From Lysobacter sp. Root76 (GTDB lineage: Bacteria; Pseudomonadota; Gammaproteobacteria; Xanthomonadales; Xanthomonadaceae), in assembly GCF_001428685.1 (NCBI RefSeq), contig NZ_LMIK01000005.1, forward strand, positions 391,224 to 455,223: 64,000 bases of DNA, read 5' to 3'. Below are positions 1 through 8,192 of this stretch, one piece after another. The notes beneath the pieces were generated by a model. The model worked only from the letters and a program-made list of their open reading frames with translations, did not search any database and had not been told where the DNA came from. The first letter of the stretch is position 1. Each line of letters begins with the position of its first letter. The position numbers were made by a program, and so were the translations under genes.

Positions 1-110
1 TTACGCCGCTCCTACCCCAAGGCCGCGCTTCCAGCAGGCGCAGCGGCGTGAGCCGCCGCGCCGAAGCCTCGCTTCCTGTGGGAGCGGCGTAAGCCGCGAT
101 CGCGAAACCG
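1..110. repeat. Dispersed palindromic intergenic repeats (inverted pair)
   Basis: Two copies of a short REP-like element. At 1-23 it is in minus orientation (reading GGGGTAGGAGCGGCGTAA on the minus strand). At about 76-104 it is in plus orientation, TGTGGGAGCGGCGTAAGCC followed by GCGATCGCG. The core is GCGGC-GTAA-GCCGC, a small hairpin. The same core recurs at 7.1-7.4 kb and, altered, near 17.74 kb. The element lies downstream of hemF. No gene is visible here. Confidence 0.7.
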
Positions 111-137
111 CGCGTGCTGCGAAAGCCGCGGCCGGTC

Positions 138-1052
138 CTAGACCGCCGCTTCGCCCAGCCAATCCCGCGGCACCAGATACTCGGCCAGCCTGGCCTCGTC
201 GCTGCCGGCTTCCGGCACGTAGCCGTATTCCCAGCGCACCAGCGGCGGCAGGCTCATCAGGATCGACTCGGTGCGCCCGCCCGACTGCAGGCCGAACAGG
301 GTGCCGCGGTCCAGCACCAGATTGAATTCGACGTAGCGGCCGCGCCGGTACAGCTGGAACTGGCGCTCGCGCTCGCCGTAGGGCGTGTCGCGGCGGCGTT
401 CGACCAGCGGCAGGTAGGCGTCGAGGAAACCGTCGCCGACTGCGCGCTGGTAGGCGAAGTCGCGTTCGAAATCGCCGTGCAGGTCGTCGAAGAACAGGCC
501 GCCGACGCCACGGGTTTCGTTGCGGTGCTTGAGGAAGAAGTACTCGTCGCACCAACGCTTATGCGCGGCGTAGCGCTCGGCACCGCCGAACGGTTCGCAC
601 AGCTCGCGCGCGGTGCGGTGCCAGTGCCGCACGTCTTCGTCGAAAGGGTAGAACGGGGTCAGGTCGAAGCCGCCGCCGAACCACCAGGCCACCGTCTGGC
701 CGTCGCGGACCGCATGGAAGTGGCGCACGTTGGCGTGGGTGGTCGGCAGGTAGGGATTGTTCGGATGGAACACCAGCGACACGCCGACCGCGCGCCAGGA
801 CGCGCCGGCGAGTTCCGGCCGCGCCGCGGTCGCCGACGGCGGCAGCTTTGTGCCCGAGACGTCGGAGAAGCCGACCCCGGCCTGTTCGAACACGCGCCCG
901 CCGCGCAGGATGCGGGTCCGCCCGCCGCCGCCTTCGGCGCGCTGCCACAGGTCCTCGGCGAAACGGGCGTCGCCGTCGGCCTGTTCGATGGCGGCGCAGA
1001 TGCGGTCCTGCAGGCCGGTGAGATAGTCGCGTACGCGGTCGAAATCGCTCAT
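138..1052 (-). CDS. hemF: Oxygen-dependent coproporphyrinogen III oxidase HemF
   Basis: Cytoplasmic heme-biosynthesis enzyme. It oxidatively decarboxylates two propionate side chains of coproporphyrinogen III to give protoporphyrinogen IX, using O2. The 304-residue product matches the usual family length of about 300. Family signatures are visible: [21 protein letters not shown] near residue 40, the [14 protein letters not shown] block, the [24 protein letters not shown] block, and the C-terminal [19 protein letters not shown]. An upstream in-frame ATG would add 13 residues (PGRRARPGR...); the ATG at 1052 (MSDFDRV) fits homologues better. It is last in a minus-strand series after the peptidase gene and a small secreted protein. 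cydAB nearby also needs heme, but they are not co-transcribed. Confidence 0.95.
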   Translation of the reverse strand: MSDFDRVRDYLTGLQDRICAAIEQADGDARFAEDLWQRAEGGGGRTRILRGGRVFEQAGVGFSDVSGTKLPPSATAARPELAGASWRAVGVSLVFHPNNPYLPTTHANVRHFHAVRDGQTVAWWFGGGFDLTPFYPFDEDVRHWHRTARELCEPFGGAERYAAHKRWCDEYFFLKHRNETRGVGGLFFDDLHGDFERDFAYQRAVGDGFLDAYLPLVERRRDTPYGERERQFQLYRRGRYVEFNLVLDRGTLFGLQSGGRTESILMSLPPLVRWEYGYVPEAGSDEARLAEYLVPRDWLGEAAV

Positions 1053-1137
1053 GGCGCGCATTCTACCGGGCCGGGCGCGCCGGCCCGGCACCGCTCGGCG
1101 AACCGCCAGAGCCGGTGCGGCTCTGGGCCGGTGCCGC

Positions 1138-1821
1138 TCAGGGCTGGGCGGCGGGCGCCACCGAGATCACGAAGTCCGAGCCGCCGTTCGCCGCGGGCTG
1201 GTGCTTCACCGTCAGCGCGATCTGCGTGTCGCAGCCCTTGAGCAGCCAGCGCTCGGTGGCGCCGGTGCCGGTCTTGGAGGCTTCCAGCACGCTGCTCTCG
1301 ATGGTGTCGAACTCAGGACAGCCATTGGCCGCGCTGCCGGCGACGATGGCCTGCTTGTAGATGTCGAAGCGCAGTTCCTGCGAGGTCCGGGTGTCGCCGC
1401 TGAACGGAATCGGCAGGCCGCTGGCGAAGGTCGACAGCGCGGCCGAGCAGGCCTCGCCGGGGTCGGCCTCGATGCCCGGCTTCAGGTTCTTGTCGAACTG
1501 GCGGCGGAAGTTGCTGCGCTGCGCGGCGGCATTGCCGCCCAGCTCCGGATAGCGGGTCAGCGCGGCGACCTGGCCGGTGGCGATGGTGACCTCACGCGGC
1601 GCGCGCCACTGCGCGTAGGCGGCCTGCAGCCGGTCGATGCCGGCATACCCCTGGGCCCGGCACTCGGCGATGATGGCCTCGCGCATCAGCGAGGTGGTGA
1701 AGGTGCGCAGCGCGACCTGCTCCTGGTAGCCGGGCTTCGCAGCGGGCCGGTCCTGCGCGGCGGCCAGGGAAGAGACGATCAACAAAGCGGCGAGCGCGGC
1801 ACAGCGACGGATGGACTGCAA
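1138..1821 (-). CDS. Secreted protein of unknown function (227 aa)
   Basis: I do not recognise a family. The product begins with a clear Sec signal peptide ([23 protein letters not shown], predicted cleavage after AQ at about residue 23). The mature part is about 200 residues, has several cysteines (CRAQG, GEACSA, NGCPE, KGCDT) that could pair as disulfides in the periplasm, and no transmembrane segment. Its C-terminal half ([18 protein letters not shown] ... [24 protein letters not shown]) resembles a small beta-rich secreted domain, but this is only an impression. It sits between the peptidase gene (ends 2014) and hemF on the same strand, with an 85-bp gap to hemF. Confidence 0.7.
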   Translation of the reverse strand: MQSIRRCAALAALLIVSSLAAAQDRPAAKPGYQEQVALRTFTTSLMREAIIAECRAQGYAGIDRLQAAYAQWRAPREVTIATGQVAALTRYPELGGNAAAQRSNFRRQFDKNLKPGIEADPGEACSAALSTFASGLPIPFSGDTRTSQELRFDIYKQAIVAGSAANGCPEFDTIESSVLEASKTGTGATERWLLKGCDTQIALTVKHQPAANGGSDFVISVAPAAQP

Positions 1822-2013
1822 GGCGATTCCCTCCTGGGTGCGGCGATGCTAGCACCGCGATGATCGTGCGCGACCAGCGCGGACCGGCGTCGTCCGCCTG
1901 CGGCAGCGTGCGTGCGCAGGCGGTCAGATCGAGCCACCGCATGTGCGAGCGCCGGGCTGCCCCACCGGCCGGCGGGGCGCGCGGCATCGCCGCGCACCCC
2001 GATTCGCACGGGC

Positions 2014-4407
2014 TTACTTCAAGTTGCGCTCGAACAGCTCGTAGATGCGCCGGTACTCGTCGTACCAGCTGTCCGGATGGGTGAAGCTGTGGCGCTCCAT
2101 CGGATACGGCGCGAGTTCCCACTTGTCCTTGCGCAGCTCGATCAGACGCTGCGACAGCATCACCGAGTCCTTGAAGAACACGTTGTCGTCGATCATGCCG
2201 TGGGCGATCAGCAGGTGGTCCTGCAGGCCGTCGGCGTATTCGATCGGCGAGGACTTCTTGTACGCCTCCGGGTCCAGCTCCGGCGTGTTGAGGATGTTGG
2301 AGGTGTACTCGTGGTTGTACTGCGACCAGTCGGTGACCGGGCGCAGCGCGGCGCCGGCTTTGAACTTGCCGGGCTCGCGGAACAGCGCCATGAAGGTCAT
2401 GAAGCCGCCGTAGGAGCCGCCGTAGATGCCGGCGCGGTCGCCGTCGCCCTGCTTCTGCGCGATCAGCCAGTCGCGGCCGTCCAGGTAGTCCTCGAGTTCC
2501 GGATGGCCCATCTGGCGATAGATCGCGGTGCGCCAGTCGCGGCCCAGGCCGGCGCTGGCGCGGTAGTCCAGGTCCAGCACCACGTAGCCCTGCTGCACCA
2601 GCAGGTTGTGGAACATCTGCTCGCGGAAGTAGTTCGGGTAGCGCGCGGTGACGTTCTGCAGGTAACCGGCGCCGTGCACGAACATCACGATCGGGTATTT
2701 CTTGCCGGGTTCGTAGTTCTTCGGGCCGTAGAACTTGCCCCAGATCGTGCCGGCGCCGTGCTTGGACGGCACCTGCACGAACTCGGGCTGGATCCATTCG
2801 CGCTGCTTGAACTCCGGCGTACGGGTGTCGGTGAGCTTGCTCAGGCCTTCGCCGTCGGTGCCGATCACCGCCAGCTGCGCCGGCATGTAGCTGGAGGAAT
2901 AACGCAGCAGCAGGCGCTTGCCGTCGGGCGATAGCGTGAAGTCTTCGACGCCGTCGAGCGCGGTGACTTCGCGCACCGCGCCGCCGTTGCGGTCGACCGC
3001 GCAGACTTCGTAGTCGCCCGGCCATTTGCGGTTGCAGGCGAAGTAGAAGCCGCGGCCGTCGGCGCTAACCTGCGGCGAGGACACTTCCCAACGGCCCGAG
3101 GTCAGCGCACGCGCCGCGCCGTTGCCTTCGCTCAGGTACAGGTGGGCGTAACCGCTCTGCTCGGACAGCCACCACAGCGCCGGCCCGGCATTGCCGGAAG
3201 CCGGCAGCCAGCCGAAGTCGGTGGTGTTCCAGCCGACCCAGGCCGGGTCGCTGCTGCGGTTGCGCACCACCAGCGTGGCCTGGGCCAGGTCGACCGTGGT
3301 CAGCCAGCGGTCCTTGTTGTCGACCGCGCGCACCAGCACCGCGGCCTGGCGGCCGTCGTCGCTCCAACGGATCGCAGGACCGCTGCCGTCGCCGTCGGTT
3401 TCGATCCGCACCGCGCGACCGCCCTTGAGCGGGTCCTTCTTCGCGGCCTGGCGCATCGCCGCGAGCGGGTCGTCGGCGATGCCGGGCAGGCGGTCGTACT
3501 TGAGTTCGGTGACCTTGCCGCCGGCGATGTCGATCAGCCACAGCTTCTGCGGCAGCGGCGCGCCGCGGCCGACGCGGGTGCGCACTTCCTCGAATTCTTC
3601 GTAACCCGATTCGGTCACGTACTTGGGCATCTTGCCGACCTGGCCGGCGTCGGCGCCCTTGGCCTGGGTGACGGCGAGCATCCAGCGACCGTCGGGCGAA
3701 AGCGCGCTGTCGGAAATCTCGACATCGCTGCCCAGGTAGATCGGCGCCGGCGCGCGGCTGCCGTCGGCGCGGCGCCAGGCCTCGTCCTGCTCGCGTGCGG
3801 CATCGCGCCTGGCGCGGTCGTCCTTGAGCGTGCGGATGGTCGCGAGCTGGCGATCGCGCAGATCGTCGGCCTTCGGCGGCTTGGCCGGATCGTTCTCGGC
3901 CTTGAGCTGCGCGGCCTGGCTCACGCCCTGGCCGGCGCGCCACTGGTACCAGTTGTTGTCGACGCGGAACACCAGGTTCCCGTCGCGGCTCCACTGCGGA
4001 CGCGATTCGTTGTCGTTGCTGCGCGTGACCTGGGTGAGCGCGCCGCTGCGCAGGTCGCGCACGAACACATCGCCGTTGCGCACATAGGCCATGCGCGTGC
4101 GCTGGGCGTCGTAAACCGGCTGCGCGGCATCCAGATCGGCGCGCGCGGCGCCGTCGATCTTCGCCGCCACCGCATTGGCGCCGGTGCCCTGTTGCCAGAT
4201 GTCGCGCACGGTCGCGCCTTCGCGCTTGAGTTGGTACTGCACGCGCTGGCCGTCCCAGGCCCACCACGCCTGTTCCACCGGCGGGCCGATCCAGTCGGGG
4301 TCGGCCATGGTCTGGGCGAGCGTGATCGGGGTTTGGGCGTGGGCGCTGGGGGCCATAAGAAACAGCGCGGCCAGCGACAGGGTCAGAGCGTTCGGAACTA
4401 GGCGCAT
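2014..4407 (-). CDS. Secreted S9 family dipeptidyl peptidase (DPP IV-like)
   Basis: Serine peptidase of family S9, likely cleaving dipeptides after proline or alanine from peptide N-termini in the periplasm or outside the cell. The start at 4407 gives a 797-residue precursor with a signal peptide (MRLVPNALTLSLAALFLMAPSAHAQ); an upstream in-frame start would put 26 non-signal residues in front of it. Residues 60-530 form the beta-propeller (repeated SPDGRWML, SADGRGFYF, SPDGKRLLL strands). The C-terminal 240 residues are the alpha/beta hydrolase domain. The nucleophile lies in GIYGGSYGGF, the Asp in HGMIDDNV and the His in MERHSFTHP. It diverges from cydA across 175 bp. Assignment to S9 is firm; the exact DPP subtype is inferred. 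Confidence 0.92.
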   Translation of the reverse strand: MRLVPNALTLSLAALFLMAPSAHAQTPITLAQTMADPDWIGPPVEQAWWAWDGQRVQYQLKREGATVRDIWQQGTGANAVAAKIDGAARADLDAAQPVYDAQRTRMAYVRNGDVFVRDLRSGALTQVTRSNDNESRPQWSRDGNLVFRVDNNWYQWRAGQGVSQAAQLKAENDPAKPPKADDLRDRQLATIRTLKDDRARRDAAREQDEAWRRADGSRAPAPIYLGSDVEISDSALSPDGRWMLAVTQAKGADAGQVGKMPKYVTESGYEEFEEVRTRVGRGAPLPQKLWLIDIAGGKVTELKYDRLPGIADDPLAAMRQAAKKDPLKGGRAVRIETDGDGSGPAIRWSDDGRQAAVLVRAVDNKDRWLTTVDLAQATLVVRNRSSDPAWVGWNTTDFGWLPASGNAGPALWWLSEQSGYAHLYLSEGNGAARALTSGRWEVSSPQVSADGRGFYFACNRKWPGDYEVCAVDRNGGAVREVTALDGVEDFTLSPDGKRLLLRYSSSYMPAQLAVIGTDGEGLSKLTDTRTPEFKQREWIQPEFVQVPSKHGAGTIWGKFYGPKNYEPGKKYPIVMFVHGAGYLQNVTARYPNYFREQMFHNLLVQQGYVVLDLDYRASAGLGRDWRTAIYRQMGHPELEDYLDGRDWLIAQKQGDGDRAGIYGGSYGGFMTFMALFREPGKFKAGAALRPVTDWSQYNHEYTSNILNTPELDPEAYKKSSPIEYADGLQDHLLIAHGMIDDNVFFKDSVMLSQRLIELRKDKWELAPYPMERHSFTHPDSWYDEYRRIYELFERNLK

Positions 4408-4582
4408 CGGCGGACCTGGTTGGAAGTCTAGGGTGGGCAAATTGACGCAGGGTAGCAGCCTCAATAGTTTGCGCGATTGGGCCATGCGTCACGGTGCTTT
4501 ACCGGGCCTGATGACGCGGCGCACAATGTTCCTGCGCATCTGAAGTCCCGTTGGAATCGCGGGACATGACAGGAGTCGTGAC

Positions 4583-5995
4583 GTGGATGCATTGATGCTG
4601 TCGCGTATCCAGTTCGGGTTCGTGATCTCGTTCCACATCCTGTTCCCGGCCTTCACCATCGGCTTGGCGAGTTGGCTGGCCTTCCTGGAATGGCGCTGGC
4701 TGCGCACGCGCGACACCGTCTGGCGCGACCTGTTCTTCTTCTGGACCAAGGTCTTCGCCGTGTCCTTCGGCATGGGCGTGGTGTCCGGCATCGTCATGAG
4801 CTTCCAGTTCGGCACCAACTGGGCCGTGCTGAGCGAACAGGCCGGCAACATCCTCGGTCCGCTGCTGTCCTACGAAGTGCTGACCGCGTTCTTCCTGGAA
4901 GCGACCTTCCTGGGCGTGATGCTGTTCGGCTGGAACCGGGTCGAAGAGAAGATGCATTTCCTCGCGACCTGCATGGTCGCGCTGGGCACCTTGATCTCGA
5001 CGTTCTGGATCATCTCGGCCAACAGCTGGATGCAGACGCCGGCCGGCTACAAGATCGTCGAAGGCGTGTTCGAACCCGATAGCTGGTGGGCGATCGTCTT
5101 CAATCCCTCGTTCCCGTATCGCCTGGCGCACATGGTGCTGGCGGCGTTCATCACCACCTGCTTCGTGATCGGCGGCGTCAGCGCGGGTTATCTGCGTCGC
5201 GGCGTGCACGTCGACGCGGCGCGGCGGATGCTCAAGGCGGCGGTGATCTTCGCCGCGATCACGGTGCCGACCCAGGTGTTCGTCGGCGATCTGCACGGCC
5301 TCAACGCACGCGAGCATCAGCCGATCAAGGTCGCGGCGATGGAAGCGCATTGGGAGGCCAAGCCCAAGGGCGAGGGCGTGCCGCTGGTGCTGTTCGCGGT
5401 GCCCAACGAGAAGGCCGAGCGCAACGATTACGAAGTCGCGATCCCGAAGCTGGGCAGCATCATCCTGACCCACACGCTGGACGGCGAGGTCCAACCGCTG
5501 AAGTCGGTGCCGCCGGAAGATCGCCCGCCGGTGAAACCGGTGTTCTACGCGTTCCGGGTGATGATCGGCCTGGGCGTGACGATGCTGTCGCTGGTACTGG
5601 CTTCGCTGTGGGCGTGGAAGCGCAAGCAGTTGTACGAAGGCCGCGGCTTCGGGCGCTGGGTCCTGAACGGTTGGCGCGCGATGACGCTGAGCGGCTTCGT
5701 CGCGATCCTGGCCGGCTGGTACGTGGTCGAGATCGGTCGCCAGCCCTACGTGGTCTACGGCCTGCTGCGCACCGCCGATGCGGTCAGCGCGATCGACGCC
5801 GCGAGCGTGATGACGTCGCTGATCGTGTTCGCGGTGGTGTACCTGACCGTGTTCGGTGCGGGCGTCGGTTATCTGCTCAAGCTGATCCGCAAGGGCCCGC
5901 AGCCGCACGAGCCGGCGCCGCGTCCGGGCCTGGGCGACAAGACGCCGGCGCGGCCGCTGTCGGTGCCGGACGAGCCGGCCGACAGCAAGGCGTGA
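4583..5995 (+). CDS. cydA: Cytochrome bd-type ubiquinol oxidase subunit I
   Basis: Inner-membrane quinol oxidase subunit carrying the quinol site and the hemes. It transfers electrons from ubiquinol to O2 with high affinity. The 470-residue product is shorter than E. coli CydA (about 522), as in the short-Q-loop CioA/cyanide-insensitive branch. Visible signatures are the N-terminal SRIQFGFVISFHILFPAFTIG with the heme-ligand His18, a second conserved His in YRLAHMVLAAF, and the Q-loop signature GWYVVEIGRQPYVVYG (a GRQPW-type motif). Several hydrophobic helices follow. The start is GTG at 4583 with AGGAG about 8 bases upstream. cydB follows after 72 bp. There is no cydX-like small frame after cydB. 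Confidence 0.95.
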   Translation: MDALMLSRIQFGFVISFHILFPAFTIGLASWLAFLEWRWLRTRDTVWRDLFFFWTKVFAVSFGMGVVSGIVMSFQFGTNWAVLSEQAGNILGPLLSYEVLTAFFLEATFLGVMLFGWNRVEEKMHFLATCMVALGTLISTFWIISANSWMQTPAGYKIVEGVFEPDSWWAIVFNPSFPYRLAHMVLAAFITTCFVIGGVSAGYLRRGVHVDAARRMLKAAVIFAAITVPTQVFVGDLHGLNAREHQPIKVAAMEAHWEAKPKGEGVPLVLFAVPNEKAERNDYEVAIPKLGSIILTHTLDGEVQPLKSVPPEDRPPVKPVFYAFRVMIGLGVTMLSLVLASLWAWKRKQLYEGRGFGRWVLNGWRAMTLSGFVAILAGWYVVEIGRQPYVVYGLLRTADAVSAIDAASVMTSLIVFAVVYLTVFGAGVGYLLKLIRKGPQPHEPAPRPGLGDKTPARPLSVPDEPADSKA

Positions 5996-6067
5996 TCGCT
6001 TGCGCGCGGCCCGCGCGCATGCACGACAGTCCCGCCGCTGCGGGAGCGACACAGAAGGTGGTGGACG

Positions 6068-7075
6068 ATGGAATACTGGCTGCCAATCGTATGGTTCGGC
6101 GTGATCGGCTTCGGCGTGCTGATGTACGTGCTGCTGGACGGCTTCGTGCTCGGCCTGGGCATCCTGGCGCCGTTCGCCGAGGACGAGGGCCAGCTCGATC
6201 ACATGATGAACACCGCCGCGCCGATCTGGGACGGCAACGAAACCTGGCTGGTGCTGGGCGGTGCCGGTTTGCTGGCGGCGTTCCCCAAGGCCTATGCGGT
6301 CGTGTTGTCGGCCCTGTACCTGCCGGTGCTGTTGATGCTGATCGCGCTGGTGTTCCGCGGCGTCGCGTTCGAGTTCCGCTTCAAGGCGCATCGCGCCAAG
6401 CCGGCCTGGGGCGCGGCGTTCGCGCTGGGCTCGCTGCTGTGCGCGTTCGCGCAGGGCGTGATCCTGGGCGCGCTGGTCGAGGGCATGCCGCTGCAGGGCG
6501 GCAAATACGTCGGCGGCGTGTTCGGCTGGTTCAGTCCGTTCTCGATGCTGACCGGCGCGGCGGTGGTGTTCGGCTACGCGCTGCTGGGCTCGACCTGGCT
6601 GATCCTGAAGACCGAGGGCCGCATGCAGCAGATCGCGCGCACCCTGACCCGGCCGCTGGTGCTGGTGGTGGTCGTGTTCATGGGGCTGGTCAGCGCATGG
6701 CTGCCGTTCCTGGACTCGCGGATCATGGCGCGCTGGTTCGACGGGGCCAACTTCCTGTGGCTGTCGCCGGTGCCGTTGCTGGTGCTGGTCAATGCGTTCG
6801 CGCTGTGGCGCGCGGCGATGCGCGAGGGCCGCGACCTGGCGCCGTTCGTGCTGACGCTGTGCTTCTTCATGCTCGGATTCGCGGGGCTGGTGCTGGGCAT
6901 CTGGCCGAACATCGTGCCGCCGGGGCTGACGATCTGGGACGCGGCGTCGCCGCCTTCGTCGCAGGGGTTCGTGCTGGCGGGACTGGTGGTGTTGCTGCCG
7001 GCGATCCTGGGCTACACGTATTGGTCGTATAGCGTGTTCAAGGGGAAGATTGCGGCGGATGCGGGGTATCACTGA
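6068..7075 (+). CDS. cydB: Cytochrome bd-type ubiquinol oxidase subunit II
   Basis: Second inner-membrane subunit of the bd oxidase, needed to assemble the heme-bearing subunit I. It has 335 residues with eight to nine hydrophobic helices. The N-terminus MEYWLPIVWFGVIGFGVLMYVLLDGF carries the family LDGFDLG-type signature (here LDGFVLGLGIL). The motif NETWLVLGGAGLLAAFPKAY near residue 58 is the conserved NEVWLVLAGGALFAAFP region of CydB. It lies 72 bp downstream of cydA on the same strand and almost certainly shares its transcript. The usual cydX-like small gene is not visible downstream; a repeat island begins instead. Confidence 0.95.
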   Translation: MEYWLPIVWFGVIGFGVLMYVLLDGFVLGLGILAPFAEDEGQLDHMMNTAAPIWDGNETWLVLGGAGLLAAFPKAYAVVLSALYLPVLLMLIALVFRGVAFEFRFKAHRAKPAWGAAFALGSLLCAFAQGVILGALVEGMPLQGGKYVGGVFGWFSPFSMLTGAAVVFGYALLGSTWLILKTEGRMQQIARTLTRPLVLVVVVFMGLVSAWLPFLDSRIMARWFDGANFLWLSPVPLLVLVNAFALWRAAMREGRDLAPFVLTLCFFMLGFAGLVLGIWPNIVPPGLTIWDAASPPSSQGFVLAGLVVLLPAILGYTYWSYSVFKGKIAADAGYH

Positions 7076-7086
7076 GGCTGGCGGCC

Positions 7087-7485
7087 TCTTGCCACCCGCC
7101 TTGGGGTAGGAGCGGCGTGAGCCGCGACCACGACTCCGGCTGCCGCGTGAGTTTCGATGCGGATCGGCTCCGCTTTCTGCTTTCTGTGGAAGCGGCGTAA
7201 GCCGCGATCGCGAATTCCGTTTGCTGCGCTGGTTTCGTTCTTAAGCAACAGCTTCCGCCCGCTGCGCATGCGGGTCACGTTCTCTTGCCACTCGCTTTGG
7301 GGTAGGAGCGGCGTGAGCCGCGACCGCAACCTCCAGTTGCTGTGTGAGTTTCGATGCGAATCGGCTTTCGCTTTCTGCCTTCTGTGGGAGCGGCGTAAGC
7401 CGCGATTTCGAATTCCGTTTGCTGCGTGGTTTCGTTCTTAAGCAACAGCTTCCGCCCGCTGCGCGTGCGGGTCACTTTCTCTTGC
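7087..7485. repeat. Tandem 196-bp repeat carrying four REP-like palindromes
   Basis: Two near-identical units begin at 7087 and 7283 (period 196); a third start (TCTTGC) appears at 7480, 197 bases later. Each unit has two palindromes in fixed order: TAGGAGCGGCGTGAGCCGCG, then CTGTGGAAGCGGCGTAAGCC or its GGGAG variant. Each ends with TTCTTAAGCAACAGCTTCCG followed by CCCGCTGCGC. Palindromes lie at about 7103-7128, 7184-7208, 7299-7324 and 7382-7406. The arrangement resembles a BIME (paired REP) array that expanded by tandem duplication. Confidence 0.85.
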
Positions 7486-7504
7486 TAGCCCAAGAGAAAG
7501 TAAC
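7471..7504. repeat. 14-bp inverted repeat
   Basis: The arms are GTCACTTTCTCTTG (7471-7484) and CAAGAGAAAGTAAC (7491-7504), around a 6-base centre CTAGCC, with one mismatch. It is where the tandem repeat ends and the next dispersed element begins. It could form a strong hairpin or mark the terminal repeat of a small non-autonomous element. No coding role is seen. Confidence 0.6.
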
Positions 7505-7626
7505 CAAAGAGAAGGGCTTGCCTTTCGAAGGAACATCCTGTTCCTCGAAAAACGGCGCGCGTCCTGCGCGCCGCCCTTCGGGTCTGGGTGGGGCTGGGCG
7601 AGTGCGGGCATTGGATTTCAATGCCG

Positions 7627-7693
<67 letters not shown>

Positions 7694-7937
7694 CGGATGG
7701 CGAGGCGACAACTGGCGGCTGCCGGGACGGCCTGGAAGGCGGCGGCGGCCCCTCCGGAGCGCCACGCCAGGGACCCCGGTCACCCGCCACTCCGGCCCCG
7801 GCTTCAGCGCCCCCGCTACCAGCCCGCCCCGCGCCTGACGCTGAACGTCAGAGTTCGCGTGACGCGGATGGGCAGGTATGCTGTGTGTCACATAAATCCG
7901 CACCGAAAATCCGACCGGGAGCCGAGCCGTCCAGCGC

Positions 7938-8192
7938 ATGCAAACCTACGTCTACAAGAGCCTCCGCAAGGACGAAACCTACGTCTTCCTGGCCGTGCGC
8001 GACGATTTCGAGCGTCTGCCCGAACCGCTGCGCACCCAGCTGGGGGCGCTGCAGTTCGTGCTCGAAGTGGCGCTGACGCCGGAACGCCAGCTGGCCCGCG
8101 GCGATACCGCGGTGGTGCGCGAGAACCTGGCGGCGCGCGGTTTCCATATCCAGTTCCCGCCGCGGCACGACGAAGTGCGGTCCGATGCCTGA
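7938..8192 (+). CDS. ycgL: YcgL domain protein
   Basis: Small 84-residue protein of the YcgL family (DUF709), widespread in gammaproteobacteria. Its biochemical role is not established; reports link E. coli YcgL to filamentation or cell-shape effects on overproduction. Family features seen are the start MQTYVYKSLRKDETYVFLAVRDDFERLPEPL, a central QFVLEVALTPERQLARGD and the C-terminal LAARGFHIQFPPR. A GGGAG ribosome site lies upstream. Its stop codon overlaps the start of the ankyrin gene by 8 bases, which implies translational coupling and a shared transcript. Confidence 0.88.
   Translation: MQTYVYKSLRKDETYVFLAVRDDFERLPEPLRTQLGALQFVLEVALTPERQLARGDTAVVRENLAARGFHIQFPPRHDEVRSDA

Noticed and set aside
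4440-4582. FNR/ANR box or strong promoter between the peptidase gene and cydA
   Set aside because: A TTGACG at 4442 has only a poor -10 about 17 bases on, and no TTGAT-N4-ATCAA site was found.
4499-7072. 857-codon open frame antisense to cydA and cydB
   Set aside because: His/Arg/Gln/Glu-rich low-complexity translation; both cyd genes on the other strand are unmistakable.
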